The notes below the pieces were generated by a model that saw nothing but the letters and a program-made list of their open reading frames with translations, had not been told where the DNA came from and made no database searches. Below are positions 1 to 8,531 of a stretch of 64,000 nt of DNA, one piece after another. The position numbers and the translations under genes were made by a program. Origin of the DNA: JADJVL01 sp046331545 (GTDB lineage Bacteria; Acidobacteriota; Holophagae; Holophagales; Holophagaceae); contig JAXLQR010000002.1 in assembly GCA_046331545.1 (NCBI GenBank), positions 186,001 through 250,000 on the forward strand. The letters are read 5' to 3'. Within the stretch, counting starts at the first letter, position 1, and every line of letters starts with the position of its first letter.

Positions 1-1
1 C

Positions 2-1525
2 CCCGGCCGGGCCACCGCCGCGGCCTGGAGCCTCGATGGCGCCCAGCTCACCCTGGGCACCGCCGAAGGGCGCCTCCTCGTCCTGGACGCCGCCTCCGGC
101 GAGGCCCTCGCGGAGACCACCTTTCCCGAGCCGGTCTCGGCCCTGGGCCATGCCCTGGGCGGGACGTCCCTGCTGGTGGGCGGCGAGAAGGGCGGGCTCG
201 CGGCCTACCACCTGCTCCGCACCGGCGAGCGTCCCCAGCTCCAGGAGCTCCACCGCTTCCCTTCCCTCGACGGGCCGGTGCTGGGCTTCCGCCCCAGCCT
301 GCGGGACAAGCGTTTCCTGGCCTGGACCTCCCGGGACCTGGCGGTGGACCACCTCACCACCGAGCGTCGCCTGCTGCATGCCCGGGCCGAGGGCACCCTC
401 AGCGCCGCCCTGGCGCCCCGGGGCGACCTCGTCACGGCCACGGACGCCTCCGGACGCACCCGCGCCTGGAGCCTCGACGCCCCCCACCCCGAGGTCTCCC
501 TCGGGACCCTCGCGGGGAAGGTGCACTACGAGGGCTACGACCAGCCCGCCTACGTCTGGCAGAGCAGTGGCGGCACCGACGACTTCGAGCCCAAGCTGAG
601 CCTCGTCCCCCTGGTCTTCGGGACCCTCAAGGGCACCCTCTACGCCATGCTCTTCGCCCTGCCCATGGCCATCCTGGGCGCCCTCTACACCAGCCAGTTC
701 GCCTCGCCCCGGCTGCGCAACGCCATCAAGCCCACCGTGGAGATCATGGCCGCCCTGCCCTCGGTGGTGCTGGGCTTCCTGGCGGGCCTCGTGATGGCGC
801 CGCTCTTCGAGAAGCTGGCGGTGGAGGTGCTGGTCTTCCCCGGCGTGGCCCTGGTCCTGGCCGCCCTGGCCTTCCCCCTGTGGACGCGGCTGCCCCAGCG
901 CTTCCGGAGCCTCTGGGGCACGGGCCGGGAAGTGGCGTGGGCCATCCCGCTGCTGGCCGCCGCGGCCCTCCTCAGTCTGGCCGCCGGTCCGGCCTTCGAG
1001 CGCGCCTTCCTCGGCGGCGACTACCGCCACTGGCTGCTCTCGGCCCAGGGCATCACCTTCGACCAGCGCAACAGCCTCGTGGTGGGCTTCGCCATGGGCT
1101 TCGCGGTCATCCCCATCATCTTCACCCTCAGCGAGGACGCGCTCTCCTCGGTGCCGAAGTCCCTCACCTCCGCGAGCCTCGCCTGCGGCGCCTCCCCCTG
1201 GCAGACCGCGTGGCGCGTGGTGCTGCCCACGGCGAGCCCAGGCATCTTCTCCGCGGTGATGGTGGGCCTGGGCCGCGCCATCGGCGAGACGATGATCGTG
1301 CTCATGGCCACGGGCAACACGCCGGTGCTGGACTGGAGCCCCTTCAACGGCATGCGCACCCTCTCGGCCAACATCGCCGTGGAGATCCCCGAGGCCCCCC
1401 ACCACGGGACCCTCTACCGCGTGCTCTTCCTGGCGGCCTTCCTGCTGTTCCTCCTGACCTTCCTCCTGAACACCTGCGCGGAGCTGGTGCGCCAGCGCCT
1501 GCGCCGGAAGTACGAGAGCTTCTGA
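2..1525 (+). CDS. pstC: Phosphate ABC transporter permease PstC (5' end outside window)
   Basis: Inner-membrane permease subunit of the high-affinity phosphate importer. The frame is open from base 2, so the gene starts upstream of the window. The first ~180 visible residues read as repeated short beta-propeller-like blades (for example LLVLDAASGEAL and GDLVTATDASGRTRAWSLD). The permease core follows, with membrane segments around FGTLKGTLYAMLFALPMAI and a transporter-loop region ending in GRAIGETMIVLMA, typical of PstC. An extended periplasmic segment in PstC is known in some Gram-negatives such as Pseudomonas. The stop overlaps the pstA start (TGATG), so the two are probably translationally coupled. 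The family call is secure; the propeller reading is inference from visible repeats. Confidence 0.93.
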   Translation, partial: PGRATAAAWSLDGAQLTLGTAEGRLLVLDAASGEALAETTFPEPVSALGHALGGTSLLVGGEKGGLAAYHLLRTGERPQLQELHRFPSLDGPVLGFRPSLRDKRFLAWTSRDLAVDHLTTERRLLHARAEGTLSAALAPRGDLVTATDASGRTRAWSLDAPHPEVSLGTLAGKVHYEGYDQPAYVWQSSGGTDDFEPKLSLVPLVFGTLKGTLYAMLFALPMAILGALYTSQFASPRLRNAIKPTVEIMAALPSVVLGFLAGLVMAPLFEKLAVEVLVFPGVALVLAALAFPLWTRLPQRFRSLWGTGREVAWAIPLLAAAALLSLAAGPAFERAFLGGDYRHWLLSAQGITFDQRNSLVVGFAMGFAVIPIIFTLSEDALSSVPKSLTSASLACGASPWQTAWRVVLPTASPGIFSAVMVGLGRAIGETMIVLMATGNTPVLDWSPFNGMRTLSANIAVEIPEAPHHGTLYRVLFLAAFLLFLLTFLLNTCAELVRQRLRRKYESF

Positions 1526-3141
1526 TGGCCGCCGCCCCGTCCCTCGCGCGCCGCGCCGCCGAGTTCTGGCGCCGCGGCGGCGCCTTCGTGTGGCTCTCCG
1601 CCGCGGCCCTGGCCCTCTCGCTGCTCATGATCACCAGCCTGGTGGGCTTCATCGCCGTCAAGGGCCTGGGCTTCTTCTGGCCCCGGACCCTGGTGCAGGC
1701 CACCACGCCGGAAGGGCCGGTGCTGGGCGAGGTCGCAGCCTACGAGGCCGCCCTGGGCGAGGAGCCCGCCAAGGTCCAGTTCCGCGTGGCCAACCGGGAC
1801 CTCTACGGCCAGGACTTCCGCTGGCTCAGGGCCGCCGACCTCTCGGGCCGCCAGGAGCCCGCCGGCGCGGTGCTGGTGGAGCGCCTGGAGAACGGGGCCT
1901 TCATCGGCTTCGTGGAAGCGCTGAAGGAGGGCGGCAGCCCGGTGGCCGAAGGCGACGCGGCCCTGGCCGCCGCCCGGGCCAGGCTTCCGGAGGCCCAAGG
2001 CCTCCAGCGCCGCATCCGGGCCATCGAGAAGGACGAGGTGGGCGGCCTCAACCGGGCGATGGAGAAGCTGCGGCTCCAGCGCAAGGCCCTGGAATCGAAG
2101 GGAGGCGGCGACCTGGCCGCCCTCGACGCCCGGGAGGCCGCCCTGCGCCAGGCCTACGACGCGCTCCAGGCCCGGCTGGACGGGCTCCGGGTGCGCTCGG
2201 CGGCCCTGCAGCTCTCCCTGCGGGCCGTGGACGGCCAGACCCGGGAGATCCCCCTCGGCGCGGTGGTGCGCCTGGTGGAGCCCAACCGCATGGGCCTCCT
2301 GGCGAAGGCCGGCACCTACCTCTCCCGCCTCTGGGAGTTCGTGAGCGGCGACCCGCGGGAATCCAACACCGAGGGCGGCATCTTCCCGGCCATCTTCGGC
2401 ACCGTGCTGATGGTGCTGATCATGTCCGTGATGGTGGTGCCCCTGGGCGTGGTCACCGCCCTCTTCCTGCGGGAGTACGCGAAGGACGGCTGGCTCGTGC
2501 GCAGCGTCCGGGTGGCCGTGAACAACCTGGCCGGCGTGCCCTCCATCGTGTTCGGCGTCTTCGGCCTGGGCTTCTTCGTCTACACCCTCGGCGGCGCCCT
2601 CGACCGGGCCTTCTACGCGGACCGGCTGCCGACGCCCACCTACGGCACCGGCGGCATCCTCTGGGCCTCCCTCACCCTCGCCCTGCTCACGGTGCCGGTG
2701 GTGGTGGTGGCCACCGAGGAGGCCCTGGGCGCCGTGCCCCGCTCCCAGCGGGAGGCCAGCCTCGCCCTCGGCGCGACGAAGTGGCAGACCCTCTGGAAGG
2801 TGGTGCTGCCCGGCGCGACGCCGGGCATCCTCACCGGCCTGATCCTGGCCATGGCCCGGGGGGCCGGCGAGGTCGCGCCCCTGATGCTCACCGGCGTGGT
2901 GAAGCTCGCGCCCGCCATGCCCCTGGACGGCGAGTTCCCCTTCTTCCATCTCGACCGCAAGTTCATGCACCTGGGCTTCCACATCTACGACGTGGGCTTC
3001 CAGAGCCCCAACAGCGAGGCCGCCAAGCCCATGGTCTACATGACCGCCCTGCTGCTGCTGGGCGTGGTGGTGCTGCTGAACCTCGTCGCCCTCCGCCGGC
3101 GCCGCCGCCTGCGGGAGCGCCTGGGCGGGAGCGCCTTCTGA
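1525..3141 (+). CDS. pstA: Phosphate ABC transporter permease PstA
   Basis: Second permease of the Pst importer, 538 residues, which is much longer than the ~290 of E. coli PstA. One membrane segment near residues 25-52 is followed by a ~200-residue soluble insertion rich in Ala, Glu, Arg and Leu that looks coiled-coil (about residues 150-240). The canonical permease core lies from about residue 285 to the end, with the loop ASLALGATKWQTLWKVVLPG and the segment MARGAGEVAPLMLTG. The start was chosen at the ATG overlapping the pstC stop. The insertion probably faces the periplasm. The next gene also overlaps by one base, so pstCAB-phoU form one transcription unit. Confidence 0.94.
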   Translation: MAAAPSLARRAAEFWRRGGAFVWLSAAALALSLLMITSLVGFIAVKGLGFFWPRTLVQATTPEGPVLGEVAAYEAALGEEPAKVQFRVANRDLYGQDFRWLRAADLSGRQEPAGAVLVERLENGAFIGFVEALKEGGSPVAEGDAALAAARARLPEAQGLQRRIRAIEKDEVGGLNRAMEKLRLQRKALESKGGGDLAALDAREAALRQAYDALQARLDGLRVRSAALQLSLRAVDGQTREIPLGAVVRLVEPNRMGLLAKAGTYLSRLWEFVSGDPRESNTEGGIFPAIFGTVLMVLIMSVMVVPLGVVTALFLREYAKDGWLVRSVRVAVNNLAGVPSIVFGVFGLGFFVYTLGGALDRAFYADRLPTPTYGTGGILWASLTLALLTVPVVVVATEEALGAVPRSQREASLALGATKWQTLWKVVLPGATPGILTGLILAMARGAGEVAPLMLTGVVKLAPAMPLDGEFPFFHLDRKFMHLGFHIYDVGFQSPNSEAAKPMVYMTALLLLGVVVLLNLVALRRRRRLRERLGGSAF

Positions 3142-4049
3142 TGCCCGCCCCCGGAGTCCTCATGGAGCCCGAAGTCCAGAACCCCATCCCCGAGCCCGTG
3201 GTGCTCCCCGCGGCGGACGCCGCCGTCCCCGCGCGGGACCTCGCCGCGGGCGCCTCCCCGGCCCTGCCCCTCACGGACGCCGCCGCGGTGACGGCGAAGC
3301 CCCTGCTGGAAGTGCGCGGGCTCGACCTCTTCTACGGCGCCAAGCAGGCCCTCCATGGCGTGGACCTGGACGTGAAGGAGCACACGGTGATGGCCTTCAT
3401 CGGGCCTTCGGGCTGCGGGAAGAGCACCCTGCTGCGCTCCCTCAACCGCATGAACGACCTGATCGACGGCGTGCGGGTGGAGGGCAGCGTGAAGCTCGCC
3501 GGCGAGGACCTCTACGCCCCCGGGGTGGACGTCATCGGCCTGCGCAAGCGCATGGGCATGGTGTTCCAGAAGTCCAACCCCTTCCCGAAGTCCATCTACG
3601 AGAACGTGATCTACGGCCTGCGCATCCAGGGCGTGCGGGACCGCCACGTCCTGGACGAGGCCGTGGAGACCAGCCTCAAGCGGGCGGGCCTCTGGGACGA
3701 GGTGAAGGACCGGCTGAAGGATTCGGCGCTCGGGCTGTCCGGCGGCCAGCAGCAGCGTCTCTGCATCGCGCGCGCCCTCGCCGTGAGGCCCGAGGTGCTC
3801 CTCATGGACGAGCCCTGCTCGGCCCTGGACCCCATCGCCACCAGCCGCATCGAGGAGCTGATCTTCGAGCTCAAGAAGGACTACACCATCGTCATCGTCA
3901 CCCACAACATGCAGCAGGCGGCCCGGGCCTCGGACTACACGGCCTTCTTCTGGCTGGGCAAGCTGGTGGAGGTGGGACTGACGGAGCGGCTCTTCACCAC
4001 GCCGCGGGAGCGCATGACCGAGGACTACATCACGGGGAGGTTCGGCTGA
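3141..4049 (+). CDS. pstB: Phosphate ABC transporter ATP-binding protein PstB
   Basis: Cytoplasmic ATPase that powers phosphate import; 302 residues from the ATG overlapping the pstA stop. The Walker A motif GPSGCGKST is near residue 92, the signature LSGGQQQR near 200 and Walker B VLLMDEPCSALDP near 220, followed by the switch histidine in VTHNMQQAARASD. The first ~50 residues are a Pro/Ala-rich extension. A second ATG at 3162 could be the true start and would remove seven residues. The insertion-free core matches PstB (ENVIYGLRIQG, SALDPIATSRIEELI). It sits between pstA and phoU with one-base overlaps on both sides. Confidence 0.97.
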   Translation: MPAPGVLMEPEVQNPIPEPVVLPAADAAVPARDLAAGASPALPLTDAAAVTAKPLLEVRGLDLFYGAKQALHGVDLDVKEHTVMAFIGPSGCGKSTLLRSLNRMNDLIDGVRVEGSVKLAGEDLYAPGVDVIGLRKRMGMVFQKSNPFPKSIYENVIYGLRIQGVRDRHVLDEAVETSLKRAGLWDEVKDRLKDSALGLSGGQQQRLCIARALAVRPEVLLMDEPCSALDPIATSRIEELIFELKKDYTIVIVTHNMQQAARASDYTAFFWLGKLVEVGLTERLFTTPRERMTEDYITGRFG

Positions 4050-4735
4050 TGGCCAGGCATTTCGACGAGGAGCTCGCGGGGCTCAAGAACGGGCTCATCG
4101 CCATGGCGGGCCAGGCCGAGGAGATGATCGACCTCGCGATGAAGGCCCTGGACCAGCGCTCCGACGCCCTGGCGGACCGGGTCATCGCCCTGGACGCCGC
4201 CGTGGACGAGCGGGAGCTGCGCCTGGACCAGGCCTGCGTGGACCTGCTGGCTTTGCGGGCGCCCATCGCCACCGACCTGCGGCTCATCGCCAGCACCCTG
4301 AAGATCATCCCGGAGCTGGAGCGCATCGGGGACCACTGCGTCAACATCGCCCGCCGGACGAAGCTCCTGAACCCCCAGCCGCCCCTCCGCCTCGGCGGCT
4401 ACCTGGAGCGCCTCGGCGCGGAGACCCGGGAGATGGTGCGGAGCGCCCTGGACGCCTTCGTGAACGGGGACGCGGACCTGGCGCGGCGGGTCATCGCCGA
4501 CGACGACGCGGTGGACGCCCTCCATCTGGACACCTACAAGGAGCTGCTGCGCATCATGCTCGCGGACCCCCTGACCATCGAGCGGGCCAGCCACCACATC
4601 ATCATCATCAAGAACTGGGAGCGCATCGCCGACCAGGCCACCAACATCGCCGAGGAGGTGCTCTTCATCCTCGAAGGCGTCAACGTGAAGCACAGCTACC
4701 TGCAGTCCCGCGGCGCCGACGCCGGGAACCCCTGA
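4049..4735 (+). CDS. phoU: Phosphate signalling regulator PhoU
   Basis: 228 residues, the usual PhoU length, made of two similar three-helix bundles. Visible PhoU signatures are the N-terminal MARHFDEELAGLKNGLIAMAG, the first-bundle motif LRLIASTLKIIPELERIGDH and the matching second-bundle stretch ASHHIIIIKNWERIADQATN. The acidic/aspartate-rich motifs bind metals in characterised PhoU proteins. PhoU couples Pst transport status to the PhoR kinase and represses the Pho regulon when phosphate is plentiful. The start ATG overlaps the pstB stop by one base, and the regulator gene follows after 7 bases. Confidence 0.96.
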   Translation: MARHFDEELAGLKNGLIAMAGQAEEMIDLAMKALDQRSDALADRVIALDAAVDERELRLDQACVDLLALRAPIATDLRLIASTLKIIPELERIGDHCVNIARRTKLLNPQPPLRLGGYLERLGAETREMVRSALDAFVNGDADLARRVIADDDAVDALHLDTYKELLRIMLADPLTIERASHHIIIIKNWERIADQATNIAEEVLFILEGVNVKHSYLQSRGADAGNP

Positions 4736-4742
4736 GGCCCCC

Positions 4743-5453
4743 ATGCCCCACCTGCTCATCCTGGAGGACGACCCCGACATCCTCGCGGGGCTCCAGTCCC
4801 ACTTCCAGCGGGAGGGCTTCGGCGTCCTGCCCTGCCCCACGGGGCAGGAGGCCCTGCACCGCCTGCGCGAAGGCGCCCTGGGGAGGGGCGCGAAGCCCGA
4901 CGCCGCCCTGCTGGACCTGACCCTGCCCGACATGGACGGCACCGACGTCCTGCGCTTCATCCGCGGCGAACAGGCCCTGCGCGGCCTGCCGGTCATCCTC
5001 GTGACCGCCCGCGGGGAGGAGTTCGACCGCGTGCTGGGCCTCGAGCTGGGCGCCGACGACTACGTCGCCAAGCCCTACTCCACCCGCGAGCTCACGGCCC
5101 GGGTCAAGGCCGTGCTGCGCCGCGCCAGCTTCCTCGACGACCAGGCCAAGGGCAAGGTGCTCACCTTCGGCCCCCTCAGCGTGGACCTGGACATGCACGT
5201 GGCCCGGGCGAACGGGCAGGCCCTGGACCTCACCCGCAAGGAGTTCGAGCTGCTGGCCTACTTCCTCCGGAACCCCCGGCGCGTGCTGCCCCGGGAGCGC
5301 ATCCTGCAGCAGGTCTGGGGCCTCGAGTACCTCGGCGAGAGCCGCACCATCGACGCCCACGTGCGCCGCCTGCGCGCCAAGCTCGGCGACGCCGCCGCCC
5401 ACATCGAGACGGTGGTGGGCGTGGGCTACCGGCTGGGCAGCGTGAACGAGTAG
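4743..5453 (+). CDS. PhoB-type response regulator (OmpR family)
   Basis: 236 residues: a receiver domain (about 1-125) followed by an OmpR/PhoB winged-helix DNA-binding domain (about 140-233). The phospho-acceptor Asp lies in ALLDLTLPDMDG, the conserved Lys in YVAKPYS, and the DNA-binding half shows LTRKEFELLAYFLRNP and RTIDAHVRRLRAKLGD. The start is the ATG seven bases after the phoU stop. Position at the end of pstCAB-phoU makes it the likely phosphate regulator PhoB, with the kinase at 8532-9875 as candidate partner, though the two are not adjacent. The PhoB assignment rests on context; the OmpR family itself is clear. Confidence 0.88.
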   Translation: MPHLLILEDDPDILAGLQSHFQREGFGVLPCPTGQEALHRLREGALGRGAKPDAALLDLTLPDMDGTDVLRFIRGEQALRGLPVILVTARGEEFDRVLGLELGADDYVAKPYSTRELTARVKAVLRRASFLDDQAKGKVLTFGPLSVDLDMHVARANGQALDLTRKEFELLAYFLRNPRRVLPRERILQQVWGLEYLGESRTIDAHVRRLRAKLGDAAAHIETVVGVGYRLGSVNE

Positions 5454-5481
5454 GCGGGACGCTCCGCTGACGAACAGGACG

Positions 5482-5514
5482 ACGCGATGTACGGGCTTGG
5501 CCCGGTCATCGCGT
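5482..5514. terminator. Nested inverted repeat between convergent genes
   Basis: An 8-base arm ACGCGATG (5482-5489) pairs with CATCGCGT (5507-5514). Inside it a second stem CGGGC (5492-5496) pairs with GCCCG (5500-5504) around a three-base loop, giving a long hairpin with one 2x2 internal loop. It lies in the 121-base gap between the end of the PhoB-type gene (+) and the end of the gene at 5575 (-). A two-way terminator is the simplest reading. There is no clear T-run, so Rho-independent activity is unproven. Confidence 0.5.
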
Positions 5515-5574
5515 GGGGAGCACGAGGGGGACGCAGAGGGAGCGAAGCGACCGGGCGGTCCCCGTCGTCCAGCA

Positions 5575-6090
5575 TCAGACCGCGACGGCGTTGCCCGCCT
5601 CCTCCCGGCCGTCCAGGAAGCGCAGGAGGGCGCGGTGGTCCACGGTGACCGGTCCGGCCTCCCACGGCCGGGGACGGTGCCAGAGCCCCACCATGTCCTC
5701 GGGGCAGCCCACGCGCTCCCAGATGCTCTCCAGCACCACCGCCAGGGCCTCGGTGCTCAGGTCCGCGTCGAGGGCGTCCCGGAGGAGGGCGACGCGCCAG
5801 CGGTCCTGGGCCCGGGCCCAGCGCTCGCCGCCGGGGCGCGGCAGGCGGCCGGTGGCCTCCCGGCAGGCCTCCCACAGCCTCGGTTCGAAATCCTCCAGGG
5901 CCTCCCCTTCCGCCGCGTCCAGGAGCCGCCGGCAGGCCTCGCCCCGGAACCCGTGGCAGCGCACCCATCGCTGGATCTCCGCCGGCGAAAGGAAGCCGAA
6001 GTCGTAGCCGACCACGATCTCGTTCCAGGTCACCGGCTCCCAGGCCTTCGACTGGCGCTGCAGCAGGGCCATCCAGTTGCCGAGGTTCAT
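5575..6090 (-). CDS. Hypothetical protein, 171 residues
   Basis: I do not recognise a family. The protein is soluble, with no signal peptide or membrane segment, rich in Trp, Arg, Glu and Ala, and mostly helical in appearance (for example ACRRLLDAAEGEALEDFEPRLWEACREATG). The start ATG at 6090 has a good ribosome site (AAAGGA, six bases upstream). It follows the arginase-family gene by 48 bases and is probably the last gene of the operon that begins with the GNAT gene at 8427. The reading frame, spacing and ribosome site support a real gene; the function is unknown. Confidence 0.75.
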   Translation of the reverse strand: MNLGNWMALLQRQSKAWEPVTWNEIVVGYDFGFLSPAEIQRWVRCHGFRGEACRRLLDAAEGEALEDFEPRLWEACREATGRLPRPGGERWARAQDRWRVALLRDALDADLSTEALAVVLESIWERVGCPEDMVGLWHRPRPWEAGPVTVDHRALLRFLDGREEAGNAVAV

Positions 6091-6138
6091 GGGGATTCCT
6101 TTCGGGACGTTGGACGCGCGGTGCGCGCCCGTGGGGCA

Positions 6139-7110
6139 TCAGGCGAGCAGGTGGAGGGCCAAGTGGGACGCCACCCGCGCACTGTCCTCGCCGCCGGGGA
6201 GCGTGGGCGCGAGTTCCATGACGTCCGCGCCCACCCAGGGGGCGGGCCAGCGGTGGACGGCCTGGAGGAGCTGGATGACCTCCAGGACGCTCAGGCCGCC
6301 CGGCACGGGTTCGGCCACCGCGGGGCAGAAGGCGGGGTCCAGCACGTCCAGGTCGAGGGTGACGTAGGCCGGGCCCTGGCCCACCCGCGCGAGGTCGCCC
6401 TGGAGCTGGGAGGCCAGGCGCGGGTCCCGCAGGTCCATGGGTGTCCACATCCGCACGCCGGCGTCGGCGAGGAAGGCCAGCTCGTCGCTGTCGAAGCGGG
6501 GCGCCCGCAGGCCGAGCTGCACCGTGCGGTGGGGATCCAGCAGGCCTTCCTCCAGGGCCTGCCGCAGCCAGGTGCCGTGGTGGCTGGGCGATCCCCACAG
6601 GGCCGCCGCCATGGCGGCGTCCCCCGCGTCGGGATGGGCGTCGAAGTGCAGGAGCCCGAGGGGCCCGTGGGCCTCCGCGTGGGCCCGCAGGGCGCCCAGG
6701 GTGAGCAGGTGGTCGCCGCCCAGCACCAGGGTCCGCGCCCCCCTCGCGATCCAGGGCGCGCAGGTGCCGGAGACCGCCCGCAGCGCGTCGCCCAGCCCGA
6801 AGGGCCGGGTGGGGATGTTGCCGCCGTCCACCCAGTCCACCGCGGCGTAGCTCCGGGGCGGGAATTCAGGCTCCTCCCGGCCCTGGAGGCGCAGGGGCAT
6901 GGGGAGGTGGCCGATGCCCACGCTGGCCCCGCGCAGGGCCCAGGGGGCGAGGCGGGCGCCGGGGCGGTGCAGTACGCCGCCGTCGTAGGGCGCGCCCAGG
7001 ACCACGCCGGCCACGGCCATCGGCTCAGGCTGGAGGGGCAGGCCCAGGAAGGGCGTGACGCCGCTGCGGAGGACGGCGTCCACGCCGGTGAAGAGCTGGT
7101 CGGGCTGCAT
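6139..7110 (-). CDS. Arginase/agmatinase-family ureohydrolase
   Basis: 323 residues from the ATG at 7110, which has AGGAG upstream; a further upstream start would overlap the neighbouring gene. The binuclear manganese site of the family is complete: GGDH, then DAHPD, then DLDVLDP further on, with SHHGT between. These enzymes hydrolyse a guanidino group to urea, using arginine, agmatine, formiminoglutamate or guanidinobutyrate. Agmatinase (SpeB-like) is the closest guess but the substrate cannot be settled from sequence alone. It starts eight bases after the acyltransferase stop and is co-directional with it, so it is likely co-transcribed. Confidence 0.88.
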   Translation of the reverse strand: MQPDQLFTGVDAVLRSGVTPFLGLPLQPEPMAVAGVVLGAPYDGGVLHRPGARLAPWALRGASVGIGHLPMPLRLQGREEPEFPPRSYAAVDWVDGGNIPTRPFGLGDALRAVSGTCAPWIARGARTLVLGGDHLLTLGALRAHAEAHGPLGLLHFDAHPDAGDAAMAAALWGSPSHHGTWLRQALEEGLLDPHRTVQLGLRAPRFDSDELAFLADAGVRMWTPMDLRDPRLASQLQGDLARVGQGPAYVTLDLDVLDPAFCPAVAEPVPGGLSVLEVIQLLQAVHRWPAPWVGADVMELAPTLPGGEDSARVASHLALHLLA

Positions 7111-7117
7111 GGGTCTC

Positions 7118-7885
7118 CTAGGTCCGGGGTTCGAGGTGGGCACGGAGGGCGTCGAGGAAGGCCTGGGCATCGCCGGTGCGCGCCGGGTCCAGGACCGCCC
7201 CCGGCACCACCCGCACGGTGGTGCGCGGCGCCTTCGCCAGTCCGGCGAGGTGGGGCAGGAGGGATTCGTCCCCCGTCCACGGGTAGTGGGGATCGCCGCT
7301 TTCCAGCCGGAGGGGCAGCACCCTCACGCCCAGGGCGTGGGCGGCCAGGATCCCGCCGGTCCAGAGCGGGGCCAGGGCCTCGCCGCGGGTGGTGGTGCCT
7401 TCCGGGAAGAGGAGCATCGGCCGTCCGGCCCGCAGGTCCGCCGCGAAGGCCGCCAGGGCCGCCGCGCGGCTGCGGGGCTCCTCCCGGTCCACGAAGCGCA
7501 GGCCCGCCCGGGCCGCGCCGCGCCCGAGGACCGGATAGCCCGCCACCTCCGCCTTGGCGACGGTGCCCATGGGCCGGAGGGCCATCAGCACCATCGGATC
7601 CAGCCAGCTGAGGTGGTTCGCCACCCAGAGCTGGGCCTCCGGCAGCGGCCCGGCGAGGCCGGCCTCCACCGCCAGGGCGCGCAGGAGGCGCCGGGACCAG
7701 GCGGAGAGCAGCTCCGGCCGGCCCTGCCCCGCAGCCACCCGGGCCAGCACGAGGCCCGTGGCGCCCAGGGCGCCGGTCCACCGCAGCAGGGCCCGCGGTC
7801 CCGGCAGGGCGCGGACCGCGCCCCGACGGACCGCGTCCCGGCGGCCGGCGTCCCGGTCCAGGCCGAGGGCGGCGGCCCCGCTCAC
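7118..7885 (-). CDS. 1-acyl-glycerol-3-phosphate acyltransferase-like (PlsC family)
   Basis: 255 residues if translation starts at the GTG at 7885, which overlaps the stop of the GNAT gene as GTGA. The acyltransferase catalytic motif NHLSWLD (HX4D type) lies near residue 85-92 and the glycerolphosphate-binding motif LLFPEGTTTRGE near 150. A hydrophobic N-terminal segment around ALGATGLVLARVAAG could anchor it to the membrane. It probably adds an acyl chain to a lysophospholipid or a related lipid acceptor. The pairing with a GNAT protein is reminiscent of ornithine-lipid gene pairs, but the neighbour is not clearly OlsB. Confidence 0.85.
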   Translation of the reverse strand: MSGAAALGLDRDAGRRDAVRRGAVRALPGPRALLRWTGALGATGLVLARVAAGQGRPELLSAWSRRLLRALAVEAGLAGPLPEAQLWVANHLSWLDPMVLMALRPMGTVAKAEVAGYPVLGRGAARAGLRFVDREEPRSRAAALAAFAADLRAGRPMLLFPEGTTTRGEALAPLWTGGILAAHALGVRVLPLRLESGDPHYPWTGDESLLPHLAGLAKAPRTTVRVVPGAVLDPARTGDAQAFLDALRAHLEPRT

Positions 7886-8427
7886 GACACCAGCCGGAGG
7901 CGGGTGTACTTCGCGCGCATGCGCTCCAGGTCCGCGCGGTCGATCACGGACCAGAGGCGGGTGTCGCCGGGCCGGTAGAAGTCCTCCACCTGCCGCACCA
8001 CCCGGGCGCCCAGCGCCGCGTGGACGCTGCGGGCGTCGTGGTTGCCGGGCTCCACCAGGAAGCGGCACTCGTCCAGGTCCGCCACCACCAGCCGCGCCAC
8101 CATGGCCCGGATGAGCAGGTAGTTCACCCTGGTCTTCTGGTAGTCCGGATGCACCGCGAGGGTGGCGCAGTAGGCCACCTTCCCGTTCACGAAGTTGAGG
8201 GCGTAGCCCACGGGCCGGCCAGCGTCGAGGGCGATGAAGCACCAGTCCGCGAAGAGCTCGGTGCAGAGCCGCAGGTAGAAGGGGCAGAGCTGGCCCGCGG
8301 GGTCGTCCCCCCAGATCTCCGCCTCCAGGCGCTGGAGCCTGGGATAGTCGTCACTGCGCAGCGGGCGCACCTCGTAGCGGGTGCCGTCCGGGGTCTGCGG
8401 GTTCGGGTCCAGTCGTGCGGCCGTCAT
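7882..8427 (-). CDS. GNAT-family N-acetyltransferase
   Basis: 181 residues, starting at ATG 8427. The GNAT core is visible as AYCATLAVHPDYQKTRVNYLLIRAMV (acetyl-CoA-binding loop region, about residues 85-110, with an atypical QKTRVN in place of the usual Q/R-x-x-G-x-G/A loop), preceded by CFIALDAGRPVGYALNF. The substrate is unknown. It leads a minus-strand operon with the PlsC-type acyltransferase (4-base overlap), the ureohydrolase and the unknown gene at 5575. The 104-base gap to the kinase gene upstream suggests a separate promoter or a weak continuation of that transcript. Confidence 0.8.
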   Translation of the reverse strand: MTAARLDPNPQTPDGTRYEVRPLRSDDYPRLQRLEAEIWGDDPAGQLCPFYLRLCTELFADWCFIALDAGRPVGYALNFVNGKVAYCATLAVHPDYQKTRVNYLLIRAMVARLVVADLDECRFLVEPGNHDARSVHAALGARVVRQVEDFYRPGDTRLWSVIDRADLERMRAKYTRLRLVS

Positions 8428-8531
8428 GGTCCACCTCTGGACTCCCAAGATGGGGCCCGGGTGTGACGGGTCCGTGGAGGGCCGGGGGCGGGGCCGGGGC
8501 GGCCGGGGAATCTTTCCGTGACGGCCCGGTG

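Noticed and set aside
1414..2982. 522-codon minus-strand open frame over pstC/pstA
   Set aside because: Low-complexity, His/Gly/Glu-rich translation without motifs; the plus strand encodes recognisable Pst permeases.
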